NCBI GenBank assembly: GCA_003118195.1
Contig: BEXV01000001.1
Coordinates: 644,990-708,989 of the forward strand
From: Hemicentrotus pulcherrimus
Lineage: Eukaryota; Echinodermata; Echinoidea; Camarodonta; Strongylocentrotidae
DNA: 64,000 bases
Direction of reading: 5' to 3'
The position numbers were made by a program, and so were the translations under genes. Of the stretch, positions 25,320 to 39,800 are shown in pieces (the first letter of the stretch is position 1; the number at the start of each line of letters is the position of its first letter). Below the pieces are notes generated by a model, which searched no databases, had not been told where the DNA came from, and saw nothing but the letters and a program-made list of their open reading frames with translations.

Positions 25320-28300
25320 CACATTAAGGTATGGTATGATAATTGATTTTTTTTTCCTCTTTTAATTGTTCCACCAAATTATTATTTCTTGGGTTGTAGG
25401 TCTACTTGTTCTAACTTTTGAAAGGATTTCAGAAATATCTAAATGAAAATGAAACATACCCATCGTCGCTCTCAAATTTGTAAATATGACGTGTGTTTTG
25501 GTAGGAATGAAACTGAATAGCTTTTTTGTATAATTCAAGAGGCAAACCGGTATCTGAGATTTTGATGTTCCGCCATATTTTTATCTCATTTTCCGAGAAA
25601 GGATCATCAATAATATATTTTAAAGTATAATCCCTACGGTTAAGCTGAAACAAAAACACAAACAAGAACGGTTTCGGTTCCTCCTTTTTCACTTTGTGGC
25701 CCAAATTCTTTGAAACCGATTGTTTTTCTGTGTTGGAATGATTTCTCGATGCTTATATATTTCTCTGCAGTTGATTACTATCCGATCGTTAAATATCTTG
25801 CGAGGGAAATAAAGTCAAAAAAGATTAACAAATGATTTCGTTATTCTTCTCTTTTCTAACCTTTTATTTCCATTCTGTCACAAAAATACACTCTTAGTAA
25901 TATTGGATAAAGCTTCAATACATAGCATGGGCATTTTTACCTTGAATACTTTTGCCGGTTTTATATTTAAGAAAATGATCATAAATCGATGTACTTGTAC
26001 TATGAGACATTAGACACTACACAAGCGGGAATCAAGGTATGCTTTGCTATTTTCAGTATACTTCTCATGATTCATTCTCAGCTATAATATTGAGAAGAAG
26101 TTTTAGAAATCTTCATCAATAAGGATTCGTCTATCAATACTTGTCCAGTTTCCTCGGAAAACTCTAGTGATACGGTCCGCCGATTTGCTGATTCACTGCC
26201 CTAAATTTGGTTCATTTCTATAAGGTCATTCTACTTCTTATAAGTATCAACTAATGCTTCCTCCAGGCTTTTTGTGTTGTATTTATGGCGGTTTGTCTCT
26301 GTTCTCTTGCGGTGTCCCCAAGCAATGTCAAAATGAGTAATAAATTCATGATATAAAACAAGTATCCACGTGGTACATTCATTCATTGTGGTTCAGTGCC
26401 ATCAATATTATCCTTTTTAGTACAATTTTTCACTTTCAATGCAAATGTGAACCATGGCTATAGATACTTAAAGTTTTTTTCAAAGGAATGAAATTGGGTT
26501 TGGATCGTTTATTAACAATAACCAAATAGATCGTCAAAGGGAGTTCTTCACACCCTAGTTAATTCCCAAAGATCATCATGTTTATTCATTTTGAATTCTA
26601 TATTAAACACACGTATATGAATTATTTACAAATGACTTGATTCCGGAACCTTCGTATTTCATTCACACAAAAAAGTGGGGAACCTTCTCAAGTTATCTAG
26701 GGATCACAATGCATTGCAGACTATCATTTACCTCGAATTAAATCTTTCAGACCTAATAAGGATTGATTATTATGCCAATGTGCGTTGTCTCAATGAAGTA
26801 ATGCAAGTTGTCGGATCACTTTGTTGAATAACGAGTAATGATAAGTGGCATATAGAAAATGAAAATGAAATGGAATGGAAAGAGATATAGAAAGAAAGGG
26901 GATGGGGAAGTTGCAAATATTTACAGTTTTAGCTGTTTATAAAACAAAACGTATACTCGGGCCTGGTCAATAATAATATCATATCTCAGTTTCCAATAAA
27001 AGAAATTTTCTTCCTTAATTGCATTTTTACGAGCTCCTGAGAGCAATCTTGACCTAATTTAACAGGATATAAAAATGAATCACGTGTTTGATTTCTCGGA
27101 CGCTCCTGATGAAATCTTCGAGATAGTACACGCCCCTTTCCCTCTTAGCCATTTCATATCTAAATAAATCGAAGGCGAGTGGACAGGAAACACCTTTTGT
27201 TTGTTATCCTTTGGCAAGTTAAGTTCTTCTGTTTTCAATCAAACAAAAGTACAGATGTAGGTTACCTCCAAATTTGGAAAGTAATTAATTTGTAACGTGT
27301 GGTGGGTGACTTTGCTTGATTGTTATGCAGATGTATTTAGAGAACATGTTTATCTCGTTGGGGTGGGTATTGCATGTATCCTCGTGAGAGCAATATAAAT
27401 ATGATCTAGGCCAGGCGTGAATACTCTAAATTCATCTCCAGCATTTCTTCATTTCATATTGTTTCTTGTATGCGTGCTTCATTCTGTTGTAATAAATTCA
27501 ATTCAATTCAACCATTCTAAGAGGACGAGGATGACATACACATAAACGTTTAATGATTCATGGGGGAATGTAGAGTACAAAGAAGGGCCAACACAAATAT
27601 AGTCATTATTGTTGTCCGCAGTTTTACATATTGAATTTTGTAACCCCTTATCTCGAAGTTTAAAAACACTTTAAAAAGGACTTTGAATGATTTTTTATAT
27701 ATTCTTACATGTTAGTGAAAAAAAAGGAAGAAAGAAAACACGACACAAGATATTATTGGCTTCTCGTCAGGTTGCTATGGTTACGTTTTCAATTTTAGTC
27801 CATTAACAATGTATACAGAGGGACAGTATCAAAGCAAAATCACATGTTGAATCGTTTGATATGTGTGTTCTCAATCTAGTTGAAGGCTGAATGGTTTCAT
27901 TGCATGACAGATTGATTCAGGCAACATAGTGTGGTGAAATATTATATGTAACATCAATTCTATCCCCAATGCTGCATCCACTTCTCAAGTATTTTCTTGA
28001 AAATGTTGGTTGCGAAGTTAAGCAAGTATGTCTTAGTTTCAGAAGTTAATTTTACGAATTTTGCATGCTTGATGGAACTGATTAGCGAAAATTGGAACAC
28101 GTTACACCCTTTGTCGTTCCGCTGGGACGTCAGGTTCAAACCCGTCCCCTGACCTCTAGAGCTCAGCTCCCTAGCATAACCCTCTTATTTTTGCTTTGTC
28201 ATATTTATGTCCTCTCCTAAAACAAATATTCGTAAAGCTAGGTCCCCGTTCCATGTGAGTTACATGCTTGTGATTAGGGTGGGTAATAAGAAGCAGCACT

Positions 28301-29950
28301 ATATACTAACGGGTTATTTCTGTGAGTACTTAGACTCCAAACACTCAAATTGAGACCATCTTCTTGATGCGGATACGGAGGGTGAAGATAGTGGGGAGAG
28401 TGGGAGAGAAAGCTGATGTTGATTAAGCTATGCGAGTTGGTGGGTGGAAATAGGGGATGACGAATTATTACATTTTGAAACGATTTCTGTTTTAGCATTA
28501 TTACACACAATGGGTTTTGAATGACGTCCTAATGATTAGGAAACGGAAGCAATCGAACCTGGCATTGTTTTGAAAAGTTGTTGAGAATGCCTGCGTACTG
28601 AGAGACAAGACAAATAGTAAATAGACTGGATAAAGAAAAAAAAACAGAGAGAGAGAGAGGGGCATGGGAGTACAATGCCCTATGTAGTTGTATCTTCTGT
28701 TAATGACTATAGTGACCCCATCAAATTGTAAACAATTTTCCGTTGGCAAAATTTGAATTCTCAACCGTTATCTGCAGAATTAAAATATTTTAAAAACTGT
28801 ATTATTTTTATTTTGCTCGTTGATAATGTGTCGGCAACATACGTACTCATCGCCCCCGCCCTTTTTTTAAATTTCCTATCAATTTACCTACATGTTAGTT
28901 ATTGATTTTGTCCTTAGACATGAAACGTCATTCATTGCTTTGAAAACATATCATCCGGCACTTTTGCCGACGATGATGTTATATTACATCGCACTACTTT
29001 TATTAAAACTTAAAGTAGGAAAACATAATATGTTTTGTAAATTGTGTCATAGATACGTTAAACATGAAATATTTCATTGGCAAGTACACCCTATCGTTGT
29101 CTACTTGTATGCCTATTAATAAGGCAAATGTTAACATGGTGTTTTGAATCGAACAAAGGCGATTTCAGAGCACGTGACACCTTTCCCTATACACGTCATA
29201 GCGAACCGTAAGTAGTCTATATTTTGCATCATCATTGCCCCATACTGGGGCATTCCACGCCAAGGCATGATTTTTTTTCCTTTCACACAAAGTTAGTGAT
29301 TCAATAATCGCCCGGAAAATGAGTGAAGGGGGTTGTACATTAAGGACGGTGCTCCCAGTGGACCAATGATGACTGTATATGTTAAGAGGGTCCATGGCCA
29401 AAAACTTTCAGTTGGAAAAAAATCTTCTCTTGACTTGCTTCCTGTCCACGCCGGTTCCAATTCCCGTAAACCCGGTTTCACTTGACACAGTTGCTGTTCT
29501 ATTCGCTTACACTTGTGATTTTTTAAATATTCTAGTAGCCCTTTTATCTGCTTAATCCCTTGCATAACTTATTTTTCAGTTATTTAATTTGTTTCAAAAT
29601 GTCATTAAATTTGTTTATATTTTTACCGTTTTCGTTTACTCTGTTAATCCTATAAAGGAAACGATTGGGAAGCGTACACTTGGAAAAAAAAACAATAACG
29701 AAGACTAATTGTCGACAATTATAAATCCGTAAGCGTGGATACATTATACATTTAAATGTAAAAACTATATTCAGATATTACGCTTGATAAATTTCTTCAT
29801 TTGTTTATATCTATCTTTTTTTCTATAAAGATATTAGGGAAAATGAATGTTTTTAAACGGTAACATACTTACGCAAGATGAAGAGAAACTTAACTATTTT
29901 GATACCAGCAATATGTAATTTACACATGATAGCTTCTTTCTGTTCTAACT
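25320..29950. other. Non-coding stretch
   Basis: No gene recognised. A short (GA)n tract lies at about 28644-28660. Small open frames on both strands show no protein features. Confidence 0.45.
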
Positions 29951-29954
29951 TGAG

Positions 29955-30195
29955 GACATAATTTTTACCGTGTGGAGATGTCGAAGTAGGGTGCTTCCTG
30001 ACTCCCAATTCAAGGGTTGAGGGTTCAAATACCAGCCCGGCACTAAGTTCCTTATGATGACGTTCATCCACATTTGCCACTCTCCACCCAGGTGCAAATG
30101 GATACTTAGCAATAGTTGGGGATAATTATGATGATTGCAGGGCCTGCAGGAAGAACAACACTATTATTATTATTATGATTATCATTATTATTACT
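29955..30195 (+). repeat. tRNA-derived SINE with (ATT)n tail
   Basis: Box B-like GGGTTCAAATACC at 30021-30033, a downstream CACCCAGGTGCAAATGGATAC segment (30086-30106), and an (ATT)n-rich tail at 30161-30195 give the usual order of a marine-invertebrate SINE: tRNA head, body, A/T tail. The CCCAGGTG...GGTAC body motif also occurs in the 41.65-kb copy. The head is diverged. Confidence 0.6.
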
Positions 30196-33100
30196 GTAAT
30201 TACCTGTCAAATTAGTCATTACTATAAGGCTATCTGTTGAAGTAAAAATGAATCATTCTATCGAAATTTGACTTTTAGAAGGACGGAAAGATGTGGTTGA
30301 ATTTATACTTTCGTTTGTTTTCTGTACCTTTGGATTATGTGATAAACAGGATAAAGAAATCAATATATGTCAGGTGAAGCGATTAATATATTTTGAGCGT
30401 TTCCACAGATTCCGTTTAGAAAGCGAAGTGAACGGTAAGAAAATATTGAAAAGCAGATACAGACTAAAGGAACTGGGAGGATTATATCTGACATTTGTAC
30501 CACTTATTATTTTGACGATTAATTAATTCTGGCATGTGGTAAAATATCTTGGTTTCAAAATATAAAAGCTTTCAAAAGTTATATGCGTTTGATCTTTACA
30601 CTGTTTTTTTTATTTATTTTTTATCATAGCCGGAGTAGTAAGATGTTATCTAGTTTCTTCTGTTTTATGATTTGAATCTCTACAATGGTTGATAATAACT
30701 GTTTATTTTAGTTTAAAATTGCGTATTAAACATGCAAACATGAAGAGTATCCCATTGTGAATTGCAGTATAATTATAGGGTTATGAAATGTTCAGTACTC
30801 CAAATGTTTTATAAAATAATATGCACGCTTATTTGTATTGGTCAAAGAAATGTATTTCAGTGTATCCTATTGAGGTCCGTAAATCATTTTCTAGGAAGTT
30901 TGTGCTCAGGGAAACCCAAATGTGTCATTGAAAAATTTACAGAGACCACTTAGATGACCATCATAAGAACACTACGATAAATGCGGTTAACATAAGTGGC
31001 TAAAATATAAATCTAAGGAATTATGTCTAAAACAATGACCAAGCACGCCATCTTCTTTAAATCATATCGCGTAAACTGGACAAAAAGGTGGCAATACTAT
31101 TTATTGGCAAAACTTTGGCAGAAGTCTGAAATTGACTGTCTTCACTGACGAGGCGACACATAATGAAAACAATTAGGATGGGTGCGTCGCTTTCATAAAA
31201 TGATTGAGGAAACACGTTTGATGAAGACTCCAATCTTGTATCTTTGAGGGAAGACGCGGTCTATAGGAAGATGTTCATAAGAATTTTCCCCGAAAAATGA
31301 GTGAAGATAATTAATGAATTAGACACAAACGGAAGAAGGGAGATACAGCCGTGCCCTTGAGGTTTTTGGTGTCTGATCATCAAAAGTGGGGGATAACCAT
31401 TTATCAGTATCATGTGTGAACATCATGAACATAGTTAAGAAAAATTATCATGGATGTAGTTATCAATATTAAAAAAAAGTTGGGAGAAATGTGAATTTAC
31501 ACGGGTTTACGAATATTATGATTATAGTCATGAATATAGTCAATGTATAGTTATGGAAATTCTATCTATAATCTTTTTCCTTTAGAATGGTATAGTTTCT
31601 ATCTTGATTGCACGGATAGTCTGGATTACTTTAAATTCTGTTCTAAAATGTATAAAAAGCTTTTCCATAATTGTATATGTACAAAACTTTAGCGTATCTT
31701 ATTGAGCTTCTTGCATTATTTGGTCATTAGAGGGTAAATTATCACCTTTAAAAGAATAGAGTTCTCATATTCATGGTATGTTTGCACCAAATTTATAATA
31801 TTTTCATTGAGCCATTTGCAGTAAGAATACTGTCTTCATGTATCGTATTATCACAAATTACTTCAGCCTGGATTATCCTATATAATTTATTCTACTTATT
31901 AAGTAACCATAGATATCTATAAGGTCAAAGTCGGACAGGATTCGGAAGGCCGTCAAAAAATTCGATTCCGCTAATCATGTTATCAGAGTTCTTGAAGAAT
32001 TAACAAGAGCAAAAGTGATAGAATGAGACGGTTTGCTTTAGAGAATCTCTCAACTTTATTAATGACTTCCTTCGCACGTGCACAGATTTGGGAGATTACT
32101 AGCAGTAAGATTGATGAGTAAACCAATTAATTTAGTGGATTGCTGGCTAATACTTATAAAATATATAAATTAGAGCGATAGCGCGACACCCGTTCCGGTA
32201 TGCGCTAACCCATAAACCGACAATCTTGATGAAATGAGATAATAAAATAACCCTTGCTTGGATAAAAGAGAGAGGGTGGTATAAATATTGATATTTATTG
32301 TATTTACTTTTTACATATTCATCAAATGAGAGCTACTGATTTAGAAGAAGAAACAAAACAAAAACAAAAAAATGATGAGCTTTTGGGATTGATTATTCAT
32401 TTTTTTCGGATGTATTTTTTGGCTTACGTATTTTGTTCATTCATTTATTCATCTATTTATTTATTAATTCATCCATTTATTTATTTCACTTTGCTTAATC
32501 ATTTCATTTACCCTTTTATCCATTTCACATGGCTCGTTTTTTTTTTTAAGTTGGTAAAGTGAGCACTTTACATTCGATAAAACACCGTGATCATACTCAA
32601 TTCACACAAGACAACCAGCCATAGGCCTACCTTACCCTATTTTTTTCATGCGTTGTTGTAAGTGGATAATGACGAAACTATTATTCCCCATTAAAATAAT
32701 TATCAAATATGTCAGCGGCAGTAGACCGTTCGATGATATCTCCTCATCAGTCTTCACAGACACGTCCAAACATCTTTCTTCAATCAGAGACTCAATCAGG
32801 CGATGAATTCTTCCCCGAACACCGTCTTTACTACCGTCAATTTTTGGCGCTCGTTTTTCCGCCAAAATCCTATTCATTCCAGATTTGAATCATCGGTGCG
32901 CGAAGAATGCCCTTGATGCGTAAACACCTGCATCTATCAGTCATCTCCACTGCTTGGTCCCCCTTTCCCATTCCTAACATTACCTAATGTAATCATCTTT
33001 TGCCTAATCACCAAGAATCCATCTCAATCTGTTATTGAACTTATTTTTCTCCTTTCTATTTTGATGCCATTTTGGATAACTTTCTCTTGCCTTCTCCTTT

Positions 33101-36100
33101 AACCACCCCTGTATGAACGCACGTATATATCTTTTGTTGTTATCGTAATTGTGGTGATAAACTAGAATCACCCCTCTCTTTTTATGTAATTATGTTGCAC
33201 TTCTTAACCTACTTGTATTGACGGTAATGATCATATATTTTGTCAAATGTTGGGTAAGATGGGATTCATTGATTGAAGAAACTTGTTGACATTACATTGT
33301 CTAATTTGGACACAAAAACTTGCTCAAAGTTATTGCGCACCTAAATTGTCCTCAAAGTCGGCAATTTTTGTTAAAACCCTTTGTATTTAAAGTACTGCAC
33401 TATAATATTGATACTTAACTTTGCCGGCTGTTTTTCAGATTATATTGATATAAAAGTAGGCTACATGACATCACAGCTAGGCGCCATTTTGAGTTGTATC
33501 AATCAGTTCTTCTTGCCACGAGCGAGGATAAACCTTGTGCCTTCCATGTCATCCAATTTCCCCAACCTGATGGCATATTACTTGACAAACTTTCCCTAAA
33601 CGTCCAAGCAGTCGTCAGTCCCTGTATCCCTTACAGACAGCCGGTACTGACTCGAGGGACGTAGAAAGATAATTCGACAATAATAGAAGACAAGTCAAGA
33701 AATCGACATGAAGGAGTCAATAAACTCACTATACTGTCAAGCTCATTATAAATATGGCGTCTTTAACTTCCTTAGCCGGGAGCGAATGAGTAAATGACCG
33801 GTCACGTGATAAGCTTAACATCAACCAATCAGCTTGTAGAGCACTGCCTGGATGTACCGACGATATGTATAGGTAGGGTGGTGATATTTTGCTTCTACTT
33901 CGTAGTGAGAAGCAAGTACCTCCCTTTCCCCTCATTCTTGAAAAAAGTTTTCTTCTTCATCATCATCTCCTCCTTCTTCTTTATCATCTTAAACCTTTTC
34001 CCCCTGTTCTACCTCTTCTTCGTCTCCTCTTCCTTTTTCTTCGTCTTCTTCTTCTTTTTCTTCTTCTTCGTGTATTCTCGTATTTCTTTGTATCGTACGT
34101 GAACAAGCAGACTCGCATAATTAGAATTTAAAGGCAGCATTACAAGGGCCGATGAGGGTGAGTAGAGGCATTGGACTCACCATCATCAGAAGCACACCAT
34201 CTACACGTATACATATCGAGCGTTTTATTCTGATCGACTGAGGCCTTCTACTACTATCATTATCACTTTGCATTTAAAATCATGTGTTCGATCTTTTTCA
34301 ACGCTGTAATTCCGCTGCCATTTTTAATATTAATTTAGCACTTCATTTTAAATGTTCACATACGATAAAAGCTATACTAGTGTACTGTATATCTTAAAGG
34401 GGACGTGGATAAGACGAAGTGAACGTTATAAAAAAAAAGGGAGAACATTGCGCTTCATACTCCGAAAGCAAACGCAGAAAGGGGAAGATAATATGCGACA
34501 GCGGTAAGTCAGATGATATTGGGGGGAAAAAGCATTATATAGATTCATCTTTTTATTGTTGTTTAGTGGAAATTTGTTTTAGTGATCCCAGTTTTTTCCC
34601 GGAAAAGAAATGAAAAGTCCAGCAGAGAAAAAGAAATGTAGACCCCTTTTTCCATTTCCCGAAAGTGAAAGTAAAGGGTACTGCAATAACCATGCCAGAT
34701 GAAGTGCTTATTAGCACGCAAACTTTCATCACAGTTCAGCCTTACATTATGTGTATATATAATACACTATAATTTTTATAATACGGATTATCATTATAAT
34801 TATGCACTTTTGTTCAAGTTATAAAGAATTAAAGCAGGTTTGAATAAAACAATTGTCATTAATTGACAAAAGCTTATAGCCGAAAATTAATATATCATCT
34901 TTCTCTGAAGGTTGATCTCGTTGTTTATTGCTCTCGTTGTAGATTTCCATCGACCTTCGCAGGAATCTCTTGATAGGCTATATAAATCACATCATTAGCC
35001 CATTAGGATTGTGTATAATCCATTGGTTATTGATTGTAAATCAATTCACTAGCGAACATTAATTTAGAAAAAAGGGACTAGATACTAAATATCAAATCAG
35101 TTGAACGTGTTTCTATATTTTTTTTAATGAATCATATTAATGTCAGTAAGTTTGATAAATGAAGGTTTGCAAATCTCTGAAAGGGATTCACCTATTCATC
35201 TCTCCAGCACAATGAAAACGCAAATAAATCGAAGTTAATATGATGTAAATGTAGCAATTAAGTAAAACAGGACAATATGATCATTGTAACTACAAGTTGT
35301 CATTGCTTCACTGATCATGTGACGCTACGGATTTCTCCTGATGTCATCTTATGTAATTAATATTTTAAGGAAAAACTAAATTGATATATAAAACTTTTGC
35401 ATCAGCAACCCGGTATATTACAGGGATGCATTGTCCTGTTTCATAACGGTGGTATACAAAACGGCATACAACCCCCACTTTACTCAAGTGCATGGATGTG
35501 TGTGTTAAGTGTTTCGCCGTGATCAAAAGCGTTCGGAGGAGCCGACTCATTAGACTCCGGGAATGACAGAGGAGTTCCCCGTTTCGTGTCCCACCATGCA
35601 TCAATCCTCTCAGAGGTATAACCTCGTCAATAACTCAATTTTTAGCATGTTCATCACGGGGTATAGTTGGGAAGCGAGAGTATATCGAAGTATAAAAGAG
35701 CTGGCCATGTCCCTTCCTCTAGACATTACTAAAAGTTATCCGAGGTATTGTGGTCTGTTTCTCTAGTAATGGCTTCAAATTACTGGAATAAGAAATGCTC
35801 CTTCATATTCCGATTCTCTGGAAAGAATTATTATGTAAGTTTCCTTTTGTCATTATACCTTTTTAATTAGTCTTGAATTTGAATCAGCCATTTAGCAGTT
35901 TATCAATTACATATTAACGTACAATTTTGGAATTGTTTAGACCACTCCTTACTGCATGAAAATTATTTGTTTGGCATAATTCATATTGTCTTGTTTTTCT
36001 TTATCGTCCCATTTTTTCACAGAATAACTGGACTTCATTTGAAATAAGAAATAGTTACAACATACTAAAGTTTTGATTGAAAAAAAGAACCCTCGTAATC

Positions 36101-36660
36101 ATATAGTTCATTTAGAGCAGCAACTATTCCAGAATAAAATGTTATAAACTAGAATTAACAAAAACCGTCAAGCCTAGACGTGTGGAGTTAAGCAGATTGA
36201 CAAATATTTTAAAATGGTTATACGGTATAATTATTGACCGCATTTAAGTCTTTAACATAAATAAATTATGATATTTTGGGGAACAATCCAATGGAACAAA
36301 TTATTGTTACATGGAGACACCTTCTTGTCGCCTGTCTCTCCCTCCGCGGGGCTCGTCCGCCTGGGACTGGTCCAGACACGCGCTTAAAATAGGCAGGTGT
36401 ATAAGTTCTTTTCCGCTGGTCTAATTAACCGCTTAGTATAAAGCACATGGTAAGAACTTGACGTGTTGAGACGATTAAAGATGGCAGACTGTCATACATT
36501 TTATGTTGACACATAGAAACATAGCTTTTGCCTTTTTTAATTCATGAAATAACTGTATTTTAAAAAAGGAAATACAGCTTTACGGAAGCAAAGTTAATTG
36601 TGATGATTATGCTTTGGTCAGTTTAAATATCTTAACTCCCCTGTTGATTGACATTTTATG
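30196..36660. other. Long non-coding stretch
   Basis: No gene recognised. A (TTC)n-like pyrimidine tract at about 33948-34075 produces artefactual Phe/Leu/Ser frames. Confidence 0.45.
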
Positions 36661-36669
36661 TATGATATT

Positions 36670-36800
36670 AACAATGTGTCATTATTATTTTTGTTGTTAT
36701 GACTGTTATCATCACCATTATTTTTTATCATTATTAGCATTATTAATTTTGTTATTATAATTATTATTATTTCTGTATCATCAATATCATCGTCATCATG
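36670..36800. repeat. Degenerate (ATT/ATC)n low-complexity tract
   Basis: Interrupted ATT, ATC and GTT triplets, similar to SINE tails elsewhere in the window. No recognisable SINE head sits next to it. Confidence 0.6.
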
Positions 36801-39800
36801 CGTGTATGTGTTTTGATGGACAGCATAATTACATCTTATTGATTGAAGAAAACAAAATTGATTAAAACTTCCAAAGAAGCGTGATCATTTCGTAGCAATA
36901 TGAAAGAAATATATTAAATCAAATCAAATCAATAGTGTGTCAGCAATATAAAACATAGACAAAATGATGTTCATAATGCAACGACTTATGACTTATCATG
37001 ACTTTAAAAGGCTTCCCAACAGTAATCGTCTTTCAATAAGTAAATTAAGGAGTGTAAGTCGAACTCACTTACTTAAAAGCAGAATTTTAAAAATAAAAAC
37101 TGTTATAATTGTCTTCATAAACACTCGCAAGATGTACTCAAACATAGTACTTTTTCATTTGAAAAACAGAACAAAGAAAATTTCTCAATGACGAAAGCTA
37201 ATTGAAGTATAATTTCATTTCAAAAGTAGTCCTACAAACCAATAAAACCTTTTCATGTTAATAATATATAAAATTAAGGGTCCCATTTTCTTTTACAATC
37301 GGTATAAAGTTCTTTAAATTGATGTGTACACTTCTGTAGTTGTAAAATTGTAAATGTAAGCTTGATCTCCCCTTTTTGCAATATTGCCATAAACAACAAA
37401 GAAAAGTCATTCGATTAAATGGGTCTATCAGTCATCACGACTACGTAGTCGTCGATCAATATATAGGCCACAGTAAAACCTATAAGCACTGTCAACTTGA
37501 CCTATTCCTCTTCGAGCACAAAAAGTTAACTACACTTTTTGAATGGTCACATTATCATATTGTAAATACCCGGCAAAGCGACTGAGCCACAACGCCAGGA
37601 GATTTCTCTTGCATTATCTCCCCGGAGCGCTTGCCGCACCACTCACTACTGATTTCCGTTTCGGCTGAAACTTCACGGCAGATTTTTCCCCCTCACGTTA
37701 TTTCAGCCTTCCTTTTTTCACCATCATGCTAAGTTTCGCTCCCTGGGCCCTATAGCTCTCTGCCCCTGTGCGCGTTTAGTCAGACCTGATGATGTACTTG
37801 CTTGCTCTCATTCATCGGCGAGAGTCGGATCACAAGTTGGTTTCAAGGAAGGGCCTATAAATTGATTAAGACTTTTGTAGCAAACAATGTTCCCCACAAA
37901 CATGCACATAGTTACTCAAGTTCATAGAACGTCAATAGCAAAAGCTAGCTTTATATTTGTTAAAACATGTATATTTAGCCCCCAAAAAATTCAAGCAGTG
38001 AAAGTTGAGATTGCCATCAATGGAGTTTCTTTAATTGCTGTTCGAATTTAAAAATGAATAGGCCTAATGCGTTATTCTATGTATGAATTGTTGTTTCATA
38101 CTTTTTCAGAAAATTTGTTGAAACCACTTGAGGAAATAATAAATTTATCTCTGAATGTGTGAATTTAGTTGGCATTTTTTTGACAGCCTGTCGGATTGAA
38201 ATATTACTTTTTCATATCGGTTAAGTAGTTCTAAGAATGAATAATATTGTGTTATTAAAGTGTTGTACTTGTAGAAAATGTTACTCCACATAGATCAAAG
38301 CAGTGATTAGGTGCCATTTGTAAATCCCTAAGCTTACAAATCCCTAACAAGTCCCAAAGCTGATAAAATACCAATTCATGCTCGCCTCGCAGACAATGTT
38401 TCTGCAGTTTAAAGAGACTGTCAAATGTCCCATCTCATTACTAGTAGGACAGTCATATAAGTGCTAAGGGTGCTACCGGTCCATCAAAAACGTGTCACTT
38501 GTCACAGGTGTGCAAGGACTGGCTTTGAACGCCGTCGCCAATGACTGACAACCATTCCCCGACTCCCCGCACCCATTTTCCCCTCAACCATCCCGTCATC
38601 ATGCTACATGTATCATGGAGCACCTCATATCAACTGACGTATGTATCATGTACACGTTCAATCTCATGCTACATCAAGTGACATAATTATAACAGGAATT
38701 TTAAAAAGTTGAGTCATGTGTTTTTGTTTTTCCCCAAGCGAGTTGCTTAAAATTAACAGTTGGATATTTACGTGAAAAGGAAACATAGCGCCACCTGAAC
38801 ATGTGGGCATAACGTAACATTACATTACATTCGACACTTTAAATCTGTTGGAGATTTTCACCTCGCGAGTGCAGAGCCGTTTAAACAAGTTTGTTGTGTG
38901 TATTGTACCAAATAGAGAGAAGGTGGGGATAGGGAGAGACACAAGAAAGAATGGGTTTGCAATTAAATGAACAACAAAAAATAATATGACACAATGGTGT
39001 TATAATGTATGCTATATAGATTGATTTTTTCTTTAAATTAGTAAATAATTTACACTGACCACTGTAATAATAATCGCAAACGTGTTATATTGTAAGCGGT
39101 TTCTGTTGCATGTATGCAAACGTCAGTTGTAGAAAACCAAATCTTGAAATGTGTTGGATATGTATATGTTGGTTTAGAAGAGTCTAATAAATGCGAGGAA
39201 AGTTTCCGATTGTGAGTAGGCGTCGTTTCCTCAAAATTATTCCTGATCAAACTGATGATGTTCAGGATACAAGTCAATTGCTCTTTCATGTTCCCAAATA
39301 TTAAAGGTAATGAGCTGCTTGAGAGTTCAAAAAGGTGAAATTGCCCCAAGATATAAATCAAGAAGTTGGGAAGTTCATAATGAGGTTATTAGAATTGGTA
39401 AGAACATCAGAGAAGATACAATAACAAGTACATCTCATGAAAGAAAACGCTTACTTGATTACTGTAGCAAAAGCAAAATGAGTCGCATAAAATTTCAGAA
39501 AAAAATAGGTTATACCAAGAAGTTACTGTAACTTCTTGGTTATACGCATACGCACACAAAAATAGTATAGGGCCCTAAATCTGCATGAATATAATATATC
39601 ATCGTAATTGGGGGAATGGAATATAGGAAGCAACTTAGCTTTGTTGGAGCTCTGCAAGGTTGCAAACATGTCTTCTGTGTGTTAGGAATGGATATGGCGA
39701 TCGGAAAACTGAATTAAAGATAATACAAGTATCACCTTTGTGAACCAGGTAGTGTGAGGTTGGTCTCTTCCTGGTTTTACGCCCACCACAGACCAATAAC

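Noticed and set aside
33794..34131. 80-102 codon Phe/Leu-rich frames
   Set aside because: They lie over a TTC-rich low-complexity tract.
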